Assembly (NCBI RefSeq): GCF_003130405.1
Contig: NZ_QEAS01000001.1
Span: 2,310 to 66,309, forward strand
Length of the DNA: 64,000 bases
Source: Pararcticibacter amylolyticus
Lineage (GTDB): Bacteria; Bacteroidota; Bacteroidia; Sphingobacteriales; Sphingobacteriaceae
Direction of reading: 5' to 3'
In this document: positions 1-8,736 of the stretch, piece by piece
Layout of the letters: every line of letters starts with the position of its first letter
Numbering within the stretch: the first letter of the stretch is position 1
Translations under genes and position numbers: made by a program
The notes under the pieces: generated by a model
What the model was told of the DNA's origin: nothing
The model's database searches: none
Seen by the model: the letters and a program-made list of their open reading frames with translations, nothing else

Positions 1-1775
1 AAGATTACCGCAGGGAGACCTTTAGATGCTTCGCCAACGTTATTTGTGACATAATAAGTTGTAGTCCCGTAAAATCTATCCTGATCATTTCTATATCCGT
101 CATAACCAACTTCCGATCGCAAATTTAAATTATCAATCACGGTATATGTCAGCGCCCCATTTAGGTTATAGGTTTTACGATCAACATACTGATCGTTATC
201 CGAGATAGACACCAGTGGATTAATAAGATTAAAATCAGGATCTGTATCGGTAGAGTTTGTAAGTCCAAATACAGGCATAGGAGGGTAAATCATGGCATTT
301 TTCAAACGTGAATCCGCTGATGATTTCTCGTTCTGCTCATTCGCACCCCCTCCTTCCGTTTTAGTATTAGCATAACGCAATCCTAAATCCAGACTGAGAC
401 GGTCATATAGTTTATGATTTAATTTAAAGTTGAGGTTCTGCCTTTCAAAACCAGACATCTGCATAATAGCCTTATCCTTCACGAAACTATGACTTACGCT
501 GAATTTGGTTTTTTCACCTCCTCCACTAATATTTAAATTTTGATTAAAAGTAGTTCCAGTCCGCCCAAACACCATTTCTTGCCAATCATTCGCCGGCAGA
601 TTTCTGTAGAGATCTATATCCTGAAAATTTCCAAAATATTTAGTGTAATCACTCAAGCTATTGTTATCAAGCAGAGCGCGCTCATATTGCCACGATACAT
701 AGTCGTACGGAGATAGCACGTCAAGCTTTTTTGCTAAATTCCGAATCCCGGTGAACGCATTATAGCTGATACTTGTCTTGCCAGCTTTTCCACTCTTTGT
801 CGTAACAACTACTACACCATTAGCCCCTCTTGATCCATAGATCGCAGTAGAAGATGCATCTTTAAGAATATCAATAGATTCAATATCCGCAGGTGCAATA
901 TCTGAGATCGAACTTAAAGGGAATCCATCGACAATATATAAAGGAGAATTATCTCCCGTGATAGATCCTCCTCCTCTCACTCTTACCACCATTTCAGCGT
1001 CCGGAGACCCTTCCGTTGTTGTGATCTGGACTCCGGATACCCTTCCTGATATAGCTTCAAGGGCTGAAGATACTGGAGCAGCTGCAATGACATCTGCATT
1101 TACAGAAGATACCGGTCCCGTTAAATCCTTTTTCTTAACAGTACCATACCCAATAACCACCACCTCATCTAACTGACTATTCGAGCCTTTCAGTACCACT
1201 CTCAGAGTCTTTTTTCCCTGCAAAGGCACTTCTGTGGTCTGATAGCCTACATAAGTGAAAATCAGAGTAGCATTTTCCGGGGCGGTTAGCTTAAAACTTC
1301 CGGTTACATCAGTGGATGCTCCGCGGGTCGTACCCTTTACTTTAACGGATACTCCGATAAGCTCCTCACCCTTTTCGTCAACAACTTTTCCCGTAACCGA
1401 AATATCGGCTAAAGATTCAGCCTTATTCCTGATCACGATCAGGTTATTCTCAAGGATCTGATACGTCAGATCGGTTCCTTTTAACAATTCTCCCATGGTG
1501 GCATCAATAGTAGCACCGGAAAGAGTTACGGAAACTTTATTTCTTATTCCTTCAAGGTTCTCGTTATAAAGAAACCTGTAAGATGTCTGGCTTTCAATCT
1601 GGCTGATTATACTCGCTATCGCCGACTTCTTTACCTCCAGGTTTATCTTATTCTGAGAAAAACCTGCCGCTGACACAGAGACTGTAAAAATGAAGATCAG
1701 CAAGATGGTTAGTTTCATGGATAGGACAAGTTTTTGTAATAACGATTTTTCTGAAATCGTAAAAAAACATTTCAT
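1..1775 (-). CDS. SusC/RagA-type TonB-dependent outer-membrane receptor with STN domain (3' end outside window)
   Basis: The reading frame is open from the ATG at 1775 to the left edge, giving about 591 residues, so the C-terminal part of the barrel is missing. It begins with a signal peptide; a second Met at residue 20 is an alternative start. An STN (secretin/TonB short N-terminal) domain lies at roughly residues 45-115, then a carboxypeptidase-like beta-sandwich, then the plug region containing VVVIGYGTVKKKDLTG and SRGANGVVVVTTK, which are typical of SusC proteins. SusC proteins import glycans through the outer membrane with a SusD lipoprotein, which would lie beyond the left edge. The STN domain normally signals to a FecR anti-sigma factor, and one is encoded just upstream on the same strand. 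The pectin genes nearby suggest a pectic oligosaccharide as substrate; this is inference. Confidence 0.93.
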   Translation of the reverse strand, partial: MKCFFTISEKSLLQKLVLSMKLTILLIFIFTVSVSAAGFSQNKINLEVKKSAIASIISQIESQTSYRFLYNENLEGIRNKVSVTLSGATIDATMGELLKGTDLTYQILENNLIVIRNKAESLADISVTGKVVDEKGEELIGVSVKVKGTTRGASTDVTGSFKLTAPENATLIFTYVGYQTTEVPLQGKKTLRVVLKGSNSQLDEVVVIGYGTVKKKDLTGPVSSVNADVIAAAPVSSALEAISGRVSGVQITTTEGSPDAEMVVRVRGGGSITGDNSPLYIVDGFPLSSISDIAPADIESIDILKDASSTAIYGSRGANGVVVVTTKSGKAGKTSISYNAFTGIRNLAKKLDVLSPYDYVSWQYERALLDNNSLSDYTKYFGNFQDIDLYRNLPANDWQEMVFGRTGTTFNQNLNISGGGEKTKFSVSHSFVKDKAIMQMSGFERQNLNFKLNHKLYDRLSLDLGLRYANTKTEGGGANEQNEKSSADSRLKNAMIYPPMPVFGLTNSTDTDPDFNLINPLVSISDNDQYVDRKTYNLNGALTYTVIDNLNLRSEVGYDGYRNDQDRFYGTTTYYVTNNVGEASKGLPAVI

Positions 1776-1903
1776 ACTTTTACATTAGGTTAAATTAAAC
1801 ATACCCAGCCCGTCACAGTTGGGGTTCCACTTCAAAAATTTAATCTTTATTGAACGGAGGATGCGTCACCATTCTCCGTTTTTTCCCTTAACCGGGAGTC
1901 AGA

Positions 1904-2989
1904 TTATTCAGATGATTTAATAAATATTTCGCGCCCATATATTTTAAATTTAAACGAGGCAACTTTCTGCATTGCAAGAAAAGCTTCCTCAATCGTCTCT
2001 TTTTCGAACGATCCGTTAAGTTTGATCTGCTTTACTCCGGCGTCTTCAAATACTATCTTAATATCATACCACCGTTCAAGTTTCCTTGCCAGTTCTTCAA
2101 AGGTCTCCCCCCTGAATTCTACGCGGTTATACACCCAGGAAGTCTCTATATGCTCATCTTCTTTCAGTTTATCATCCAGGTTTAAAACCTTAAAGTCTTT
2201 CTTTTCGGGCAACAGCGAAAGATCTTCCTCGGCAGGTACAATTAGTTTCTGATTAGGCTTCAGTAATATCCTGGACGCTGCAATGGATTCTTCTCCGTTC
2301 TTGGAAACTTCAACACTGCCTCTAAGAAGCGTCGTCTCGATGTTCTTGTCGTCTTTATAGCACTTTACGTTGAATGCCGTACCCAAAACTCTTATCCGAA
2401 TGTCGCCCGCTTCAACAATAAATGGCTGATTAACTTTCTTTGCGACATCAAAAAATGCCTCTCCCACAAGCTTTACCCTCCTAACCTTTCCGTTAAAGGT
2501 GGAGTCGTAAAAAAGTTTAGAATCGCCGTTTAACCAAACGCTCGTCCCGTCAGGAAGGAGGATCTTCGTTCTGGAACCATTTTTAACAGCTACCACTTCC
2601 TCTCCCTTTTCTGCTGGAGAAGCAACTGGTTTATGATAAAAAAACAATATGGCAGCAACTGCTATAGAGGCGGCATACAGGAGCTGCATAGATTTGCCGG
2701 TAAAAAACCGCCATATAGTCTTCGGAGCTTCATCGGTCTCATCCTCTTCTACCCTTTCTTCTTCCGCTCGCTTCAGGATATTCCTGACATGTATTTTTTC
2801 GTTGCCTGTGTCAGCGATAGTGTCGTAAGGGTCAGATTCAAGTCCCCATAGTTCTTTCATCACCAGATATTGCCGGCGCAACTCAGGGTCGTGTTTGAAA
2901 CACACAGAAAGTTCTTCAACTTCCGCCTGATTAGCCTCGCCACTTAGTGTCCGGGCCATTAATATCCATATCCTGTCGTCAGTGTCCAT
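1904..2989 (-). CDS. FecR-family anti-sigma factor
   Basis: The protein has 361 residues: a cytoplasmic N-terminal part (about 1-98), one membrane segment at about 101-118 (LLYAASIAVAAILFF), a periplasmic FecR domain (about 135-235, with LPDGTSVWLNGDS), and a C-terminal DUF4974 domain (about 290-358). This is the normal Bacteroidota layout. The gene lies between the ECF sigma factor gene at 3063-3662 and the SusC gene, all on the minus strand, forming a sigma / anti-sigma / transducing-receptor unit. It should hold the sigma factor inactive until the SusC STN domain signals ligand binding. No key part appears to be missing. Confidence 0.95.
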   Translation of the reverse strand: MDTDDRIWILMARTLSGEANQAEVEELSVCFKHDPELRRQYLVMKELWGLESDPYDTIADTGNEKIHVRNILKRAEEERVEEDETDEAPKTIWRFFTGKSMQLLYAASIAVAAILFFYHKPVASPAEKGEEVVAVKNGSRTKILLPDGTSVWLNGDSKLFYDSTFNGKVRRVKLVGEAFFDVAKKVNQPFIVEAGDIRIRVLGTAFNVKCYKDDKNIETTLLRGSVEVSKNGEESIAASRILLKPNQKLIVPAEEDLSLLPEKKDFKVLNLDDKLKEDEHIETSWVYNRVEFRGETFEELARKLERWYDIKIVFEDAGVKQIKLNGSFEKETIEEAFLAMQKVASFKFKIYGREIFIKSSE

Positions 2990-3062
2990 TTAGGATTTAT
3001 ATCCTGGTTTATAGTAAAGACAGGCGTAAGAAGATAATCTACTAAAGAAATTTACAGTTTTT

Positions 3063-3662
3063 TTATTTTACCTGAACAACAGGCGCTTTCCGGTCCTTTT
3101 CTACCCCAAGAGAGGCACAAAGTCTCTTCACCGCGATAGCCATCTGGGCATCAATCGTGTTAACAGAGATATTCAGGATCTGGGCTATTTCCTTATACCG
3201 TAATCCGTCCTCGCGTGCTAACTGGAAAATTATTCTGCACCTTTCGGGTAAAAGATCCATCGCTCTCTGTACAGATTGCATTACTTCGGAGGTAACTAAT
3301 AGGTCGTGGGGTGTTGAACCTTCAGCAATACTATCATGATCCGCAATATCCAGTGCTTCCGTGACAAATCTTGCTGCATTCGAGGACAGAGCATTAAGTG
3401 ATTTGTTCTTCGTTGCTGAATAAAGGTAAACGTTTAGGTTTTGGATATAGATGATCTCTTCTCTTTTACTCCAGAGCTTTACAAAAACATCCTCCACCAC
3501 TTCTTCCGCATGTTCCCTGGATTTCAGAAAGTTCTTTGAAAAAACAACAAGTTTTCTGTAGTACCGAAGATAAACTATCTCAAATGCACGCTGATCCCCC
3601 TTTGAAATCCGCAATTGCAGATCTTCAAGCCCTTCGTTAAAATCCTTCATTTCCCCTTTCAT
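3063..3662 (-). CDS. ECF-type RNA polymerase sigma factor (SusC-associated)
   Basis: The protein has 199 residues. Sigma-70 region 2 spans about residues 25-90 (FEIVYLRYYRKLVVFSKNF, then EEVVEDVFVKLW). Region 4 spans about 130-185, with the helix-turn-helix sequence LRYKEIAQILNISVNTIDAQ. The start may be the ATG at 3662 or Met5 at 3650. It is the first gene of the minus-strand unit with fecR and susC, and should direct transcription of the SusC/SusD operon when released by FecR. About 370 bases separate it from kduI, so it probably has its own promoter. The sigma class is certain; its target genes are inferred. Confidence 0.95.
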   Translation of the reverse strand: MKGEMKDFNEGLEDLQLRISKGDQRAFEIVYLRYYRKLVVFSKNFLKSREHAEEVVEDVFVKLWSKREEIIYIQNLNVYLYSATKNKSLNALSSNAARFVTEALDIADHDSIAEGSTPHDLLVTSEVMQSVQRAMDLLPERCRIIFQLAREDGLRYKEIAQILNISVNTIDAQMAIAVKRLCASLGVEKDRKAPVVQVK

Positions 3663-4030
3663 ACCGTGAACTCAAGAATTGAATCATAAACCTAAGAACA
3701 GAATGTCTGGCTTATAATTGTTTAGAACCCTTTCCTAATCTACGTTTATTCTATTGTTACTGCAAATAAAAGAAAAAAAGTGAAACAGACCTAATCACAA
3801 ATGGATCGAAAGGTTATGTAACAGTCTATCTCTTCTGGACACCCAGACTTCTTAATACATATTCTTTAATACTTTAAAGATCTCGCCGGCTGATTAGGGA
3901 TTAAAGAATGCTAAAATAAGAAAGCGAATTAATAGTTACCTTGCAGGACACTTGCTTCCAAAGAAAAGAGGATATCTCCTCTTCAGAAATATCCTCCTTC
4001 TTTATTCCGGGATATCCCGGATATTTACGT
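3663..4030. other. Intergenic region between the sigma factor gene and kduI
   Basis: This 368-base, AT-rich stretch holds no convincing gene on either strand. Its left half should contain the minus-strand promoter of the sigma factor gene, though I see no clear TAnnTTTG element. Its right end holds the kduI terminator hairpin (3968-3996) and a perfect 14-base palindrome, CCGGGATATCCCGG, at 4007-4020. A smaller hairpin (TTTACG / CGTAAA) overlaps the kduI stop codon. Confidence 0.7.
3968..3996 (-). terminator. Probable terminator of kduD-kduI
   Basis: GAGGATAT (3968-3975) pairs with ATATCCTC (3989-3996). On the minus strand the stem is followed by TTTTCTTT, which gives a moderately T-rich tail 3' of kduI. 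The perfect palindrome at 4007-4020 may contribute to the structure. Confidence 0.55.
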
Positions 4031-4867
4031 TTATCGTAAATCTTTAATCGCTACAGCATCCATATCAGAGTACACGAGGTTTTCACCGCACATAGCCCAG
4101 ATAAAGCCGTAGTTAGAAGTACCGCCGCCAGAGTGTATTGACCATGGAGGAGATATAATAGCCTGGTGATTCTGAACTACCAGGTGACGTGTTTCCTGGG
4201 GCTGGCCCATGAAGTGGAATACCACCTGATTTTCAGGAACGTCAAAATAGAAATAAGATTCCATCCTGCGGTCGTGGACGTGTGAAGGCATTGTATTCCA
4301 AACACAACCGGTACTTAATATCGTTAAGCCCATCACCAGCTGACAGCTTTTTGCTCCTTCCAGGTGGATGTACTTATAAATAGTTCTTTCGTTGGCTGTA
4401 TCTTTACTTCCAATAGTAGTAGGGAATGCGTCTTCCTTTTTAATCAGCTGATGAGGGAATTCCTTGTGCGCAGGAACAGAGTATAAAAAGAACTTTGCGG
4501 GGTTTCCGGCAGAAACACTTTTAAACTGAACCGACTTAGTTCCTTTACCTACATAAACGGCATCAAGCTTATTAACCTGGTATGTTGTTCCGTCAACAAT
4601 CACTTCTCCGTCGCCGCCAACGTTAATAGCTCCTAACTCGCGTCTTTCCAGGAAATAATCAGCTCGAAGATTCTCGTATACCGGAAGTTCAAGCACTTCG
4701 TTAGCAGGTGCTACACTGCCGATTATCGCTCTGTCATAGTGCGAATACGTAAAACTGAACTGATCAGCCTGCATCAGGTCTTCCAGCAAAAAGTTTGCAC
4801 GGAGCTCCGCGGTATTCAATCCCGCCACCTCTTTAGGGCTCTGCGCGTATCTCTGATTCATTATCAT
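4031..4867 (-). CDS. kduI: 5-dehydro-4-deoxy-D-glucuronate isomerase (KduI)
   Basis: The protein has 278 residues, the usual KduI length. It converts 5-keto-4-deoxyuronate, the product of unsaturated galacturonate from pectin lyases, to 3-deoxy-D-glycero-2,5-hexodiulosonate. The cupin metal ligands are visible as H196, H198 and E203 (in MPSHVHDRRMESY) and H245 (in PPWSIHSGGG). These positions equal the zinc ligands of E. coli KduI as I recall them. The gene lies 37 bases downstream of kduD on the same strand and works immediately before KduD in the pathway. The cytoplasmic location fits the lack of a signal peptide. Confidence 0.97.
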   Translation of the reverse strand: MIMNQRYAQSPKEVAGLNTAELRANFLLEDLMQADQFSFTYSHYDRAIIGSVAPANEVLELPVYENLRADYFLERRELGAINVGGDGEVIVDGTTYQVNKLDAVYVGKGTKSVQFKSVSAGNPAKFFLYSVPAHKEFPHQLIKKEDAFPTTIGSKDTANERTIYKYIHLEGAKSCQLVMGLTILSTGCVWNTMPSHVHDRRMESYFYFDVPENQVVFHFMGQPQETRHLVVQNHQAIISPPWSIHSGGGTSNYGFIWAMCGENLVYSDMDAVAIKDLR

Positions 4868-4904
4868 ATTAAAACTAATTTATTTATAGTCAACTTAATT
4901 CTCT

Positions 4905-5675
4905 TTATCGTCCCATCCATCCGCCGTCTACTGTCAGGATTGTCCCATGCACATAATCGGAAGCACTGGATGCAAGGAAAACCACCGGCCCTCTGAAGTC
5001 CTCCGGTTCGCCCCATCTGCCTGCCGGAATACGACCGAGGATCGCATTGCTGCGCTCGGGATCGTTCCTCAGGTCTTCCGTATTATCAGTCGAAATATAC
5101 CCGGGTGCAATGGCATTTACATTTACTCCTTTCGATGCCCATTCATTTGCCAGCGCCTTCACCAGACTCCCGATAGCTCCTTTACTTGCTGCATATCCGG
5201 GAACATTCACTCCTCCCTGAAATGTCAGCAATGACGCAGTAAAAATAATCTTTCCCTTTCCTTGTTTCAGCATTCTTGATCCAATTTCCCTGGTGATCAG
5301 AAACTGGCTGTTCAGATTGATATCAATTACCTTGTCCCAATATTCATCAGAATGCTCAGCAGCAGGCTGGCGCATAATGGTTCCGGCATTGTTCAGCAGG
5401 ATATCAATCCTCTCATTTTCACCGAGCACCTTTTCCAGGAAACCGTACACAGACAGCCTGTTGCTCAGATCGCACTGGTAGGCCTTAAACTGCCTGCCCC
5501 TTGCAGTCACTGCCTGTTCTGTTTCGCTGCCGCTTAAAGCAATGGAAGAAGAAACACCGATAATATCGGCTCCGGCTTCAGCCAGGGCAACTGCCATGGC
5601 CTTTCCTATCCCCCGGTTGCAGCCCGTCACCAGCGCAATTTTTCCTGACAGATCAAATAAAGAATTGTTGCCCAT
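4905..5675 (-). CDS. kduD: 2-dehydro-3-deoxy-D-gluconate 5-dehydrogenase, SDR family (KduD)
   Basis: The protein has 256 residues and is a classical short-chain dehydrogenase. The nucleotide-binding motif TGCNRGIG is at residues 17-24, NNAG at 95-98, and the catalytic residues are S148, Y161 and K165 (YAASK). It reduces 2,5-diketo-3-deoxygluconate to 2-keto-3-deoxygluconate, taking the KduI product. Its place directly upstream of kduI supports KduD over other SDR functions. The region 5676-5966 separates it from a divergent second SDR gene and should contain promoters for both. Confidence 0.92.
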   Translation of the reverse strand: MGNNSLFDLSGKIALVTGCNRGIGKAMAVALAEAGADIIGVSSSIALSGSETEQAVTARGRQFKAYQCDLSNRLSVYGFLEKVLGENERIDILLNNAGTIMRQPAAEHSDEYWDKVIDINLNSQFLITREIGSRMLKQGKGKIIFTASLLTFQGGVNVPGYAASKGAIGSLVKALANEWASKGVNVNAIAPGYISTDNTEDLRNDPERSNAILGRIPAGRWGEPEDFRGPVVFLASSASDYVHGTILTVDGGWMGR

Positions 5676-5860
5676 AATTTAAGAGGTTAATGCGGCCGCA
5701 AATTAGCGTTTATAGATAAGATATGGAACACCGATCTTCGTTTTAATAAAGCATTAACCTTAATCGCTATTGGCTGATGTGTATTTGAAATTTTGCATTA
5801 AAAAGCTGCTCTTTAGAAAAAAGTGAAAAAGATTTTTATTAAATATTTTAAATATCGCTC

Positions 5861-5868
5861 TATATTTG
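5861..5868 (+). promoter_or_regulatory. Candidate -7 promoter element for the SDR gene at 5967
   Basis: TATATTTG fits the Bacteroidota -7 consensus TAnnTTTG and lies about 100 bases before the start codon. No good TTTG -33 element is visible at the usual distance, so the call rests on the -7 box alone. Confidence 0.4.
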
Positions 5869-5966
5869 CTCTGCTTAATTAAACGGATGAGTTTCGGAGA
5901 CCAACGCCTGAAAGCTCAATTCAAAAGACTAATTTTTAATTCTTGAATATTAAATAAACCACAAAT

Positions 5967-6755
5967 ATGTCACTTTCACTTTTTGATCTTACAGGTAAAA
6001 GAGCACTGGTAACAGGTGCAACACACGGCCTCGGAATGGCTATGGCAACTGGTCTCGCAAAAGCAGGTGCTGAAATAATTATTAACGATATTTCTCAGGA
6101 AAAGCTGGACAGTGCCATTCAGGAATATGCAGCAAACGGAATCAAAGCACATGGATTTGTGTTTGATGTTACTGATGAAGCTGCCGTTAAAGCTCACGTT
6201 GATAAAATTGAAAAGGAAATAGGCCCGATCGATATCCTGGTAAACAATGCCGGTATCATCAAAAGAATTCCCGTTGTAGAAATGGAAGTTGCCGACTGGG
6301 AACAGGTATTGAAGATCGACCTTACCGGTCCTTTCATTATGGCTAAGGTGATTGGAAAATACATGATTGAAAGACGTGCCGGTAAAATTATCAACATGTG
6401 TTCGATGATGAGCGAAGTAGGCAGAAATACAGTTAGTGCTTATGCAGCTGCAAAAGGCGGGCTGAAAATGCTGACCAAGAACCTCGCAACTGAATGGGCT
6501 CAGTTCAACATCCAGGTAAATGGTATCGGTCCTGGTTACTTTGCCACTTCACAGACTGCGCCTATCCGTGTAGACGGACATCCTTTCAATGATTTTATTA
6601 TCAGCCGTACTCCTGCTGCACGCTGGGGCGAGCAGGAGGACCTTCAGGGAGCTGTGATCTTCCTTTCTTCTAAAGCTTCTGATTTCGTAAGCGGTCATAT
6701 TCTTTACGTAGACGGAGGGATCCTTGCATCTCTCGGTAAAGCTGCAAACGAATAA
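5967..6755 (+). CDS. SDR-family oxidoreductase, gluconate 5-dehydrogenase-like
   Basis: The protein has 262 residues. TGATHGLG (17-24), NNAG (93-96) and the catalytic residues S146, Y159 and K163 (YAAAK) mark a classical SDR. The conserved end FVSGHILYVDGG is typical of gluconate 5-dehydrogenase / KduD-like enzymes. It is divergent from kduD and seems to be a paralogue, probably acting on a keto-deoxy sugar acid or on gluconate/5-ketogluconate in uronate catabolism. The exact substrate cannot be read from the sequence. It starts at an ATG 11 bases after an in-frame AT-rich leader and is followed by two hairpins. Confidence 0.85.
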   Translation: MSLSLFDLTGKRALVTGATHGLGMAMATGLAKAGAEIIINDISQEKLDSAIQEYAANGIKAHGFVFDVTDEAAVKAHVDKIEKEIGPIDILVNNAGIIKRIPVVEMEVADWEQVLKIDLTGPFIMAKVIGKYMIERRAGKIINMCSMMSEVGRNTVSAYAAAKGGLKMLTKNLATEWAQFNIQVNGIGPGYFATSQTAPIRVDGHPFNDFIISRTPAARWGEQEDLQGAVIFLSSKASDFVSGHILYVDGGILASLGKAANE

Positions 6756-6767
6756 AATATTTTAAAA

Positions 6768-6851
6768 GGGGAAACTCCGGTCACCCGGAGCTTCTCCTTA
6801 TCACGTTTATTTACTTCCAAAGTTAAGCCGGATTTCACATGAATCCGGCTT
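6768..6851 (+). terminator. Two hairpins after the SDR gene, probable terminator
   Basis: The first hairpin (6768-6797) has CTCCGG / CCGGAG as its core. The second is a perfect 10-bp inverted repeat, AAGCCGGATT (6825-6834) and AATCCGGCTT (6842-6851), with a 7-base loop. There is no long T run after either, so termination may be partial and the GH43 gene could receive read-through. Confidence 0.5.
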
Positions 6852-6873
6852 CATTATGTGCAGCGGTAAAAAC

Positions 6874-6887
6874 CGGGAACGATTGCA
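6874..6887. promoter_or_regulatory. Candidate LacI-family operator upstream of GH43
   Basis: CGGGAACGATTGCA occurs here and, in reverse complement, at 12569-12582 between the pectate lyase gene and the lacI gene. A shared 14-mer in two promoter regions of one catabolic locus with an adjacent LacI regulator is the expected pattern for its operator. No binding data are available. Confidence 0.5.
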
Positions 6888-6978
6888 CAAAAATTTCTAT
6901 CTCTTTTGTTCGTTTGCCTGGCTAAACTTATTAATCTTGCTGTGAGCCTTGCTAATTGTAAACTTCAGAAACTAACAG

Positions 6979-7056
6979 ATGGATAATAAACTAAATGAAC
7001 GGGCGATGGCTCTCCACCAGGCAATTGAACTCATTAATCAACAGACAAGATCATGA
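6979..7056 (+). CDS. Small ORF (25 aa) overlapping the start of the GH43 gene
   Basis: An ATG at 6979 opens a 25-codon frame (starting MDNKLNERAMALHQ) that ends at TGA 7054-7056. The stop overlaps the GH43 start codon in the arrangement ATGA, which is typical of translational coupling. The peptide is hydrophilic and predicted helical, with no signal peptide. I do not recognise it. It could be a leader peptide, a remnant of a longer gene, or a chance ORF; the exact ATGA overlap is the only reason to list it. Confidence 0.3.
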   Translation: MDNKLNERAMALHQAIELINQQTRS

Positions 7057-8705
7057 AGCAACTGAGCATTTGTATATCACTGTTTTTCCTCGGTGTAAGC
7101 GCCTTTGCACAACAAAATAGAATTAAAACAGGCGAAGATAAGCTGGCCTCAAAAGTATGGGTGGCCGACCTGGGAAACGGGAATTATAAAAACCCGGTTC
7201 TGAATGCCGATTATTCAGATCCTGATGCGGTGCGCGTGGGGGATGACTTTTACATGGTAGCTTCCAGTTTCGATGCTGTTCCCGGCCTCCCTATCCTTCA
7301 TTCAAAGGACCTGGTAAACTGGACCATTCTAACCCACGCGCTGAAACGTCAGCCTCCTTTCGATGTGTTTGAGAAAACACAGCATGGCAACGGTGTTTGG
7401 GCTCCGTCTATCCGCTATCATAATAACGAATTCTATATCTATTACCCCGATCCTGATTTTGGCATTTATCTTACCAAAGCTAAAAAGGCGGAAGGCCCCT
7501 GGTCTGACCCCCTGTTGGTGGAAGCCGGAAAAGGCCTCATAGATCCTTGTCCGCTGTGGGATGAAGATGGGAAAGTATATCTCGTTTATGCCTATGCGGG
7601 CAGCCGCGCCGGAATAAAGAGTGTCATTGCGGTGAAGCAACTGAATGAGGATGGTTCGAAAACCCTTGACGAGGGTGTTATTGTATACGACGGGCATCAA
7701 AGTGACCCGACTATCGAAGGGCCAAAGTTTTATAAGAGAAACGGTTATTATTATATCTTCGCCCCTGCCGGAGGCGTTTCAACAGGATGGCAGCTGGTAC
7801 TTCGCTCAAAGAACATCTATGGCCCCTACGAACGCAAAGTGGTGATGGATCAGGGAAAATCTCCTGTCAACGGACCTCATCAGGGAGCCTGGGTAGATAC
7901 ACCGGGTGGGGAAGACTGGTTCCTGCACTTCCAGGATAAAGAAGCTTACGGCCGTGTAGTACATCTGCAACCAATGAAATGGGTGAAAGACTGGCCGGTA
8001 ATCGGGATTGATAAGGACGGCGACGGAAAAGGCGAACCTGTGCTCACTTACAGAAAACCTAACGTAAGTAAAAGCTATCCGGCTGCAACACCCGCTGAAA
8101 GCGATGAGTTCAATGACCTCAGGCCGGGCCTTCAATGGCAGTGGCAGGCCAATCCCCTCGCGACATGGTCTTTCATGGCTCCTATCAGTGGAACGCTGAA
8201 ATTGTATACTCATCAGGTGCCCAATGGCGCTAAGAACCTTTGGGATGTCCCCAATATACTGATGCAGAAATTCCCTGCTGACGAGTTTATGGCAACAACT
8301 AAAGTTACCTTCAGCCCTAATCCTAAGCTGGAGAATGAAAGAACCGGGCTTGTGGTGATGGGCCTGAGCTATGCGGGGATCAGTATCCGAAGTAAAAAAG
8401 ACGGTTTGTATCTGGTACACGGCGTTAGCAACAACGCTGAAAAAGGTAATCCGGAAAAAGAAACAATTATTACTAAACTAGCATCAGGAGAAGTATATCT
8501 TCGCGTGACAGTCCGCAATGGCGCAAAATGCCAGTTTAGTTATAGTACCGATAATAAGAAATACATCAATACCGGCGATGTCTTTCCGGCAACACCCGGA
8601 AAATGGATCGGAGCTAAACTCGGGATTTACGCCACGAGGGAAACGCAGATCAACGATTCCGGATGGGCTGACTACGATTGGTTCAGAATTGATGCGGTCT
8701 GGTGA
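7053..8705 (+). CDS. Glycoside hydrolase family 43 (beta-xylosidase / alpha-L-arabinofuranosidase type), secreted
   Basis: The protein has 550 residues with an N-terminal signal peptide (cleavage near SAFAQ, residue 20). The GH43 five-bladed propeller spans about residues 45-330, with the likely catalytic base in DYSDPDAV (D56), the pKa-modulating Asp in GLIDPCPLWD (D164) and the likely general acid in IEGPKFY (E222). A C-terminal beta-sandwich (about 350-550) is typical of xylosidase/arabinofuranosidase GH43 subfamilies. In this pectin locus an action on arabinan or xylogalacturonan side chains is likely; specificity is not decided by the sequence. A candidate operator lies 166 bases upstream, and a 25-codon ORF overlaps the start. 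Confidence 0.92.
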   Translation: MKQLSICISLFFLGVSAFAQQNRIKTGEDKLASKVWVADLGNGNYKNPVLNADYSDPDAVRVGDDFYMVASSFDAVPGLPILHSKDLVNWTILTHALKRQPPFDVFEKTQHGNGVWAPSIRYHNNEFYIYYPDPDFGIYLTKAKKAEGPWSDPLLVEAGKGLIDPCPLWDEDGKVYLVYAYAGSRAGIKSVIAVKQLNEDGSKTLDEGVIVYDGHQSDPTIEGPKFYKRNGYYYIFAPAGGVSTGWQLVLRSKNIYGPYERKVVMDQGKSPVNGPHQGAWVDTPGGEDWFLHFQDKEAYGRVVHLQPMKWVKDWPVIGIDKDGDGKGEPVLTYRKPNVSKSYPAATPAESDEFNDLRPGLQWQWQANPLATWSFMAPISGTLKLYTHQVPNGAKNLWDVPNILMQKFPADEFMATTKVTFSPNPKLENERTGLVVMGLSYAGISIRSKKDGLYLVHGVSNNAEKGNPEKETIITKLASGEVYLRVTVRNGAKCQFSYSTDNKKYINTGDVFPATPGKWIGAKLGIYATRETQINDSGWADYDWFRIDAVW

Positions 8706-8736
8706 TCGGGGCCGGCCAGTATACCGGAGATGAGGA

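Noticed and set aside
958-1461. Two short plus-strand frames (72 and 68 codons)
   Set aside because: Both are antisense to the susC gene, which is open and recognisable through this stretch.
7806-8420. 204-codon open frame on the minus strand
   Set aside because: It is antisense to the GH43 gene, has low-complexity composition and no recognisable domain.
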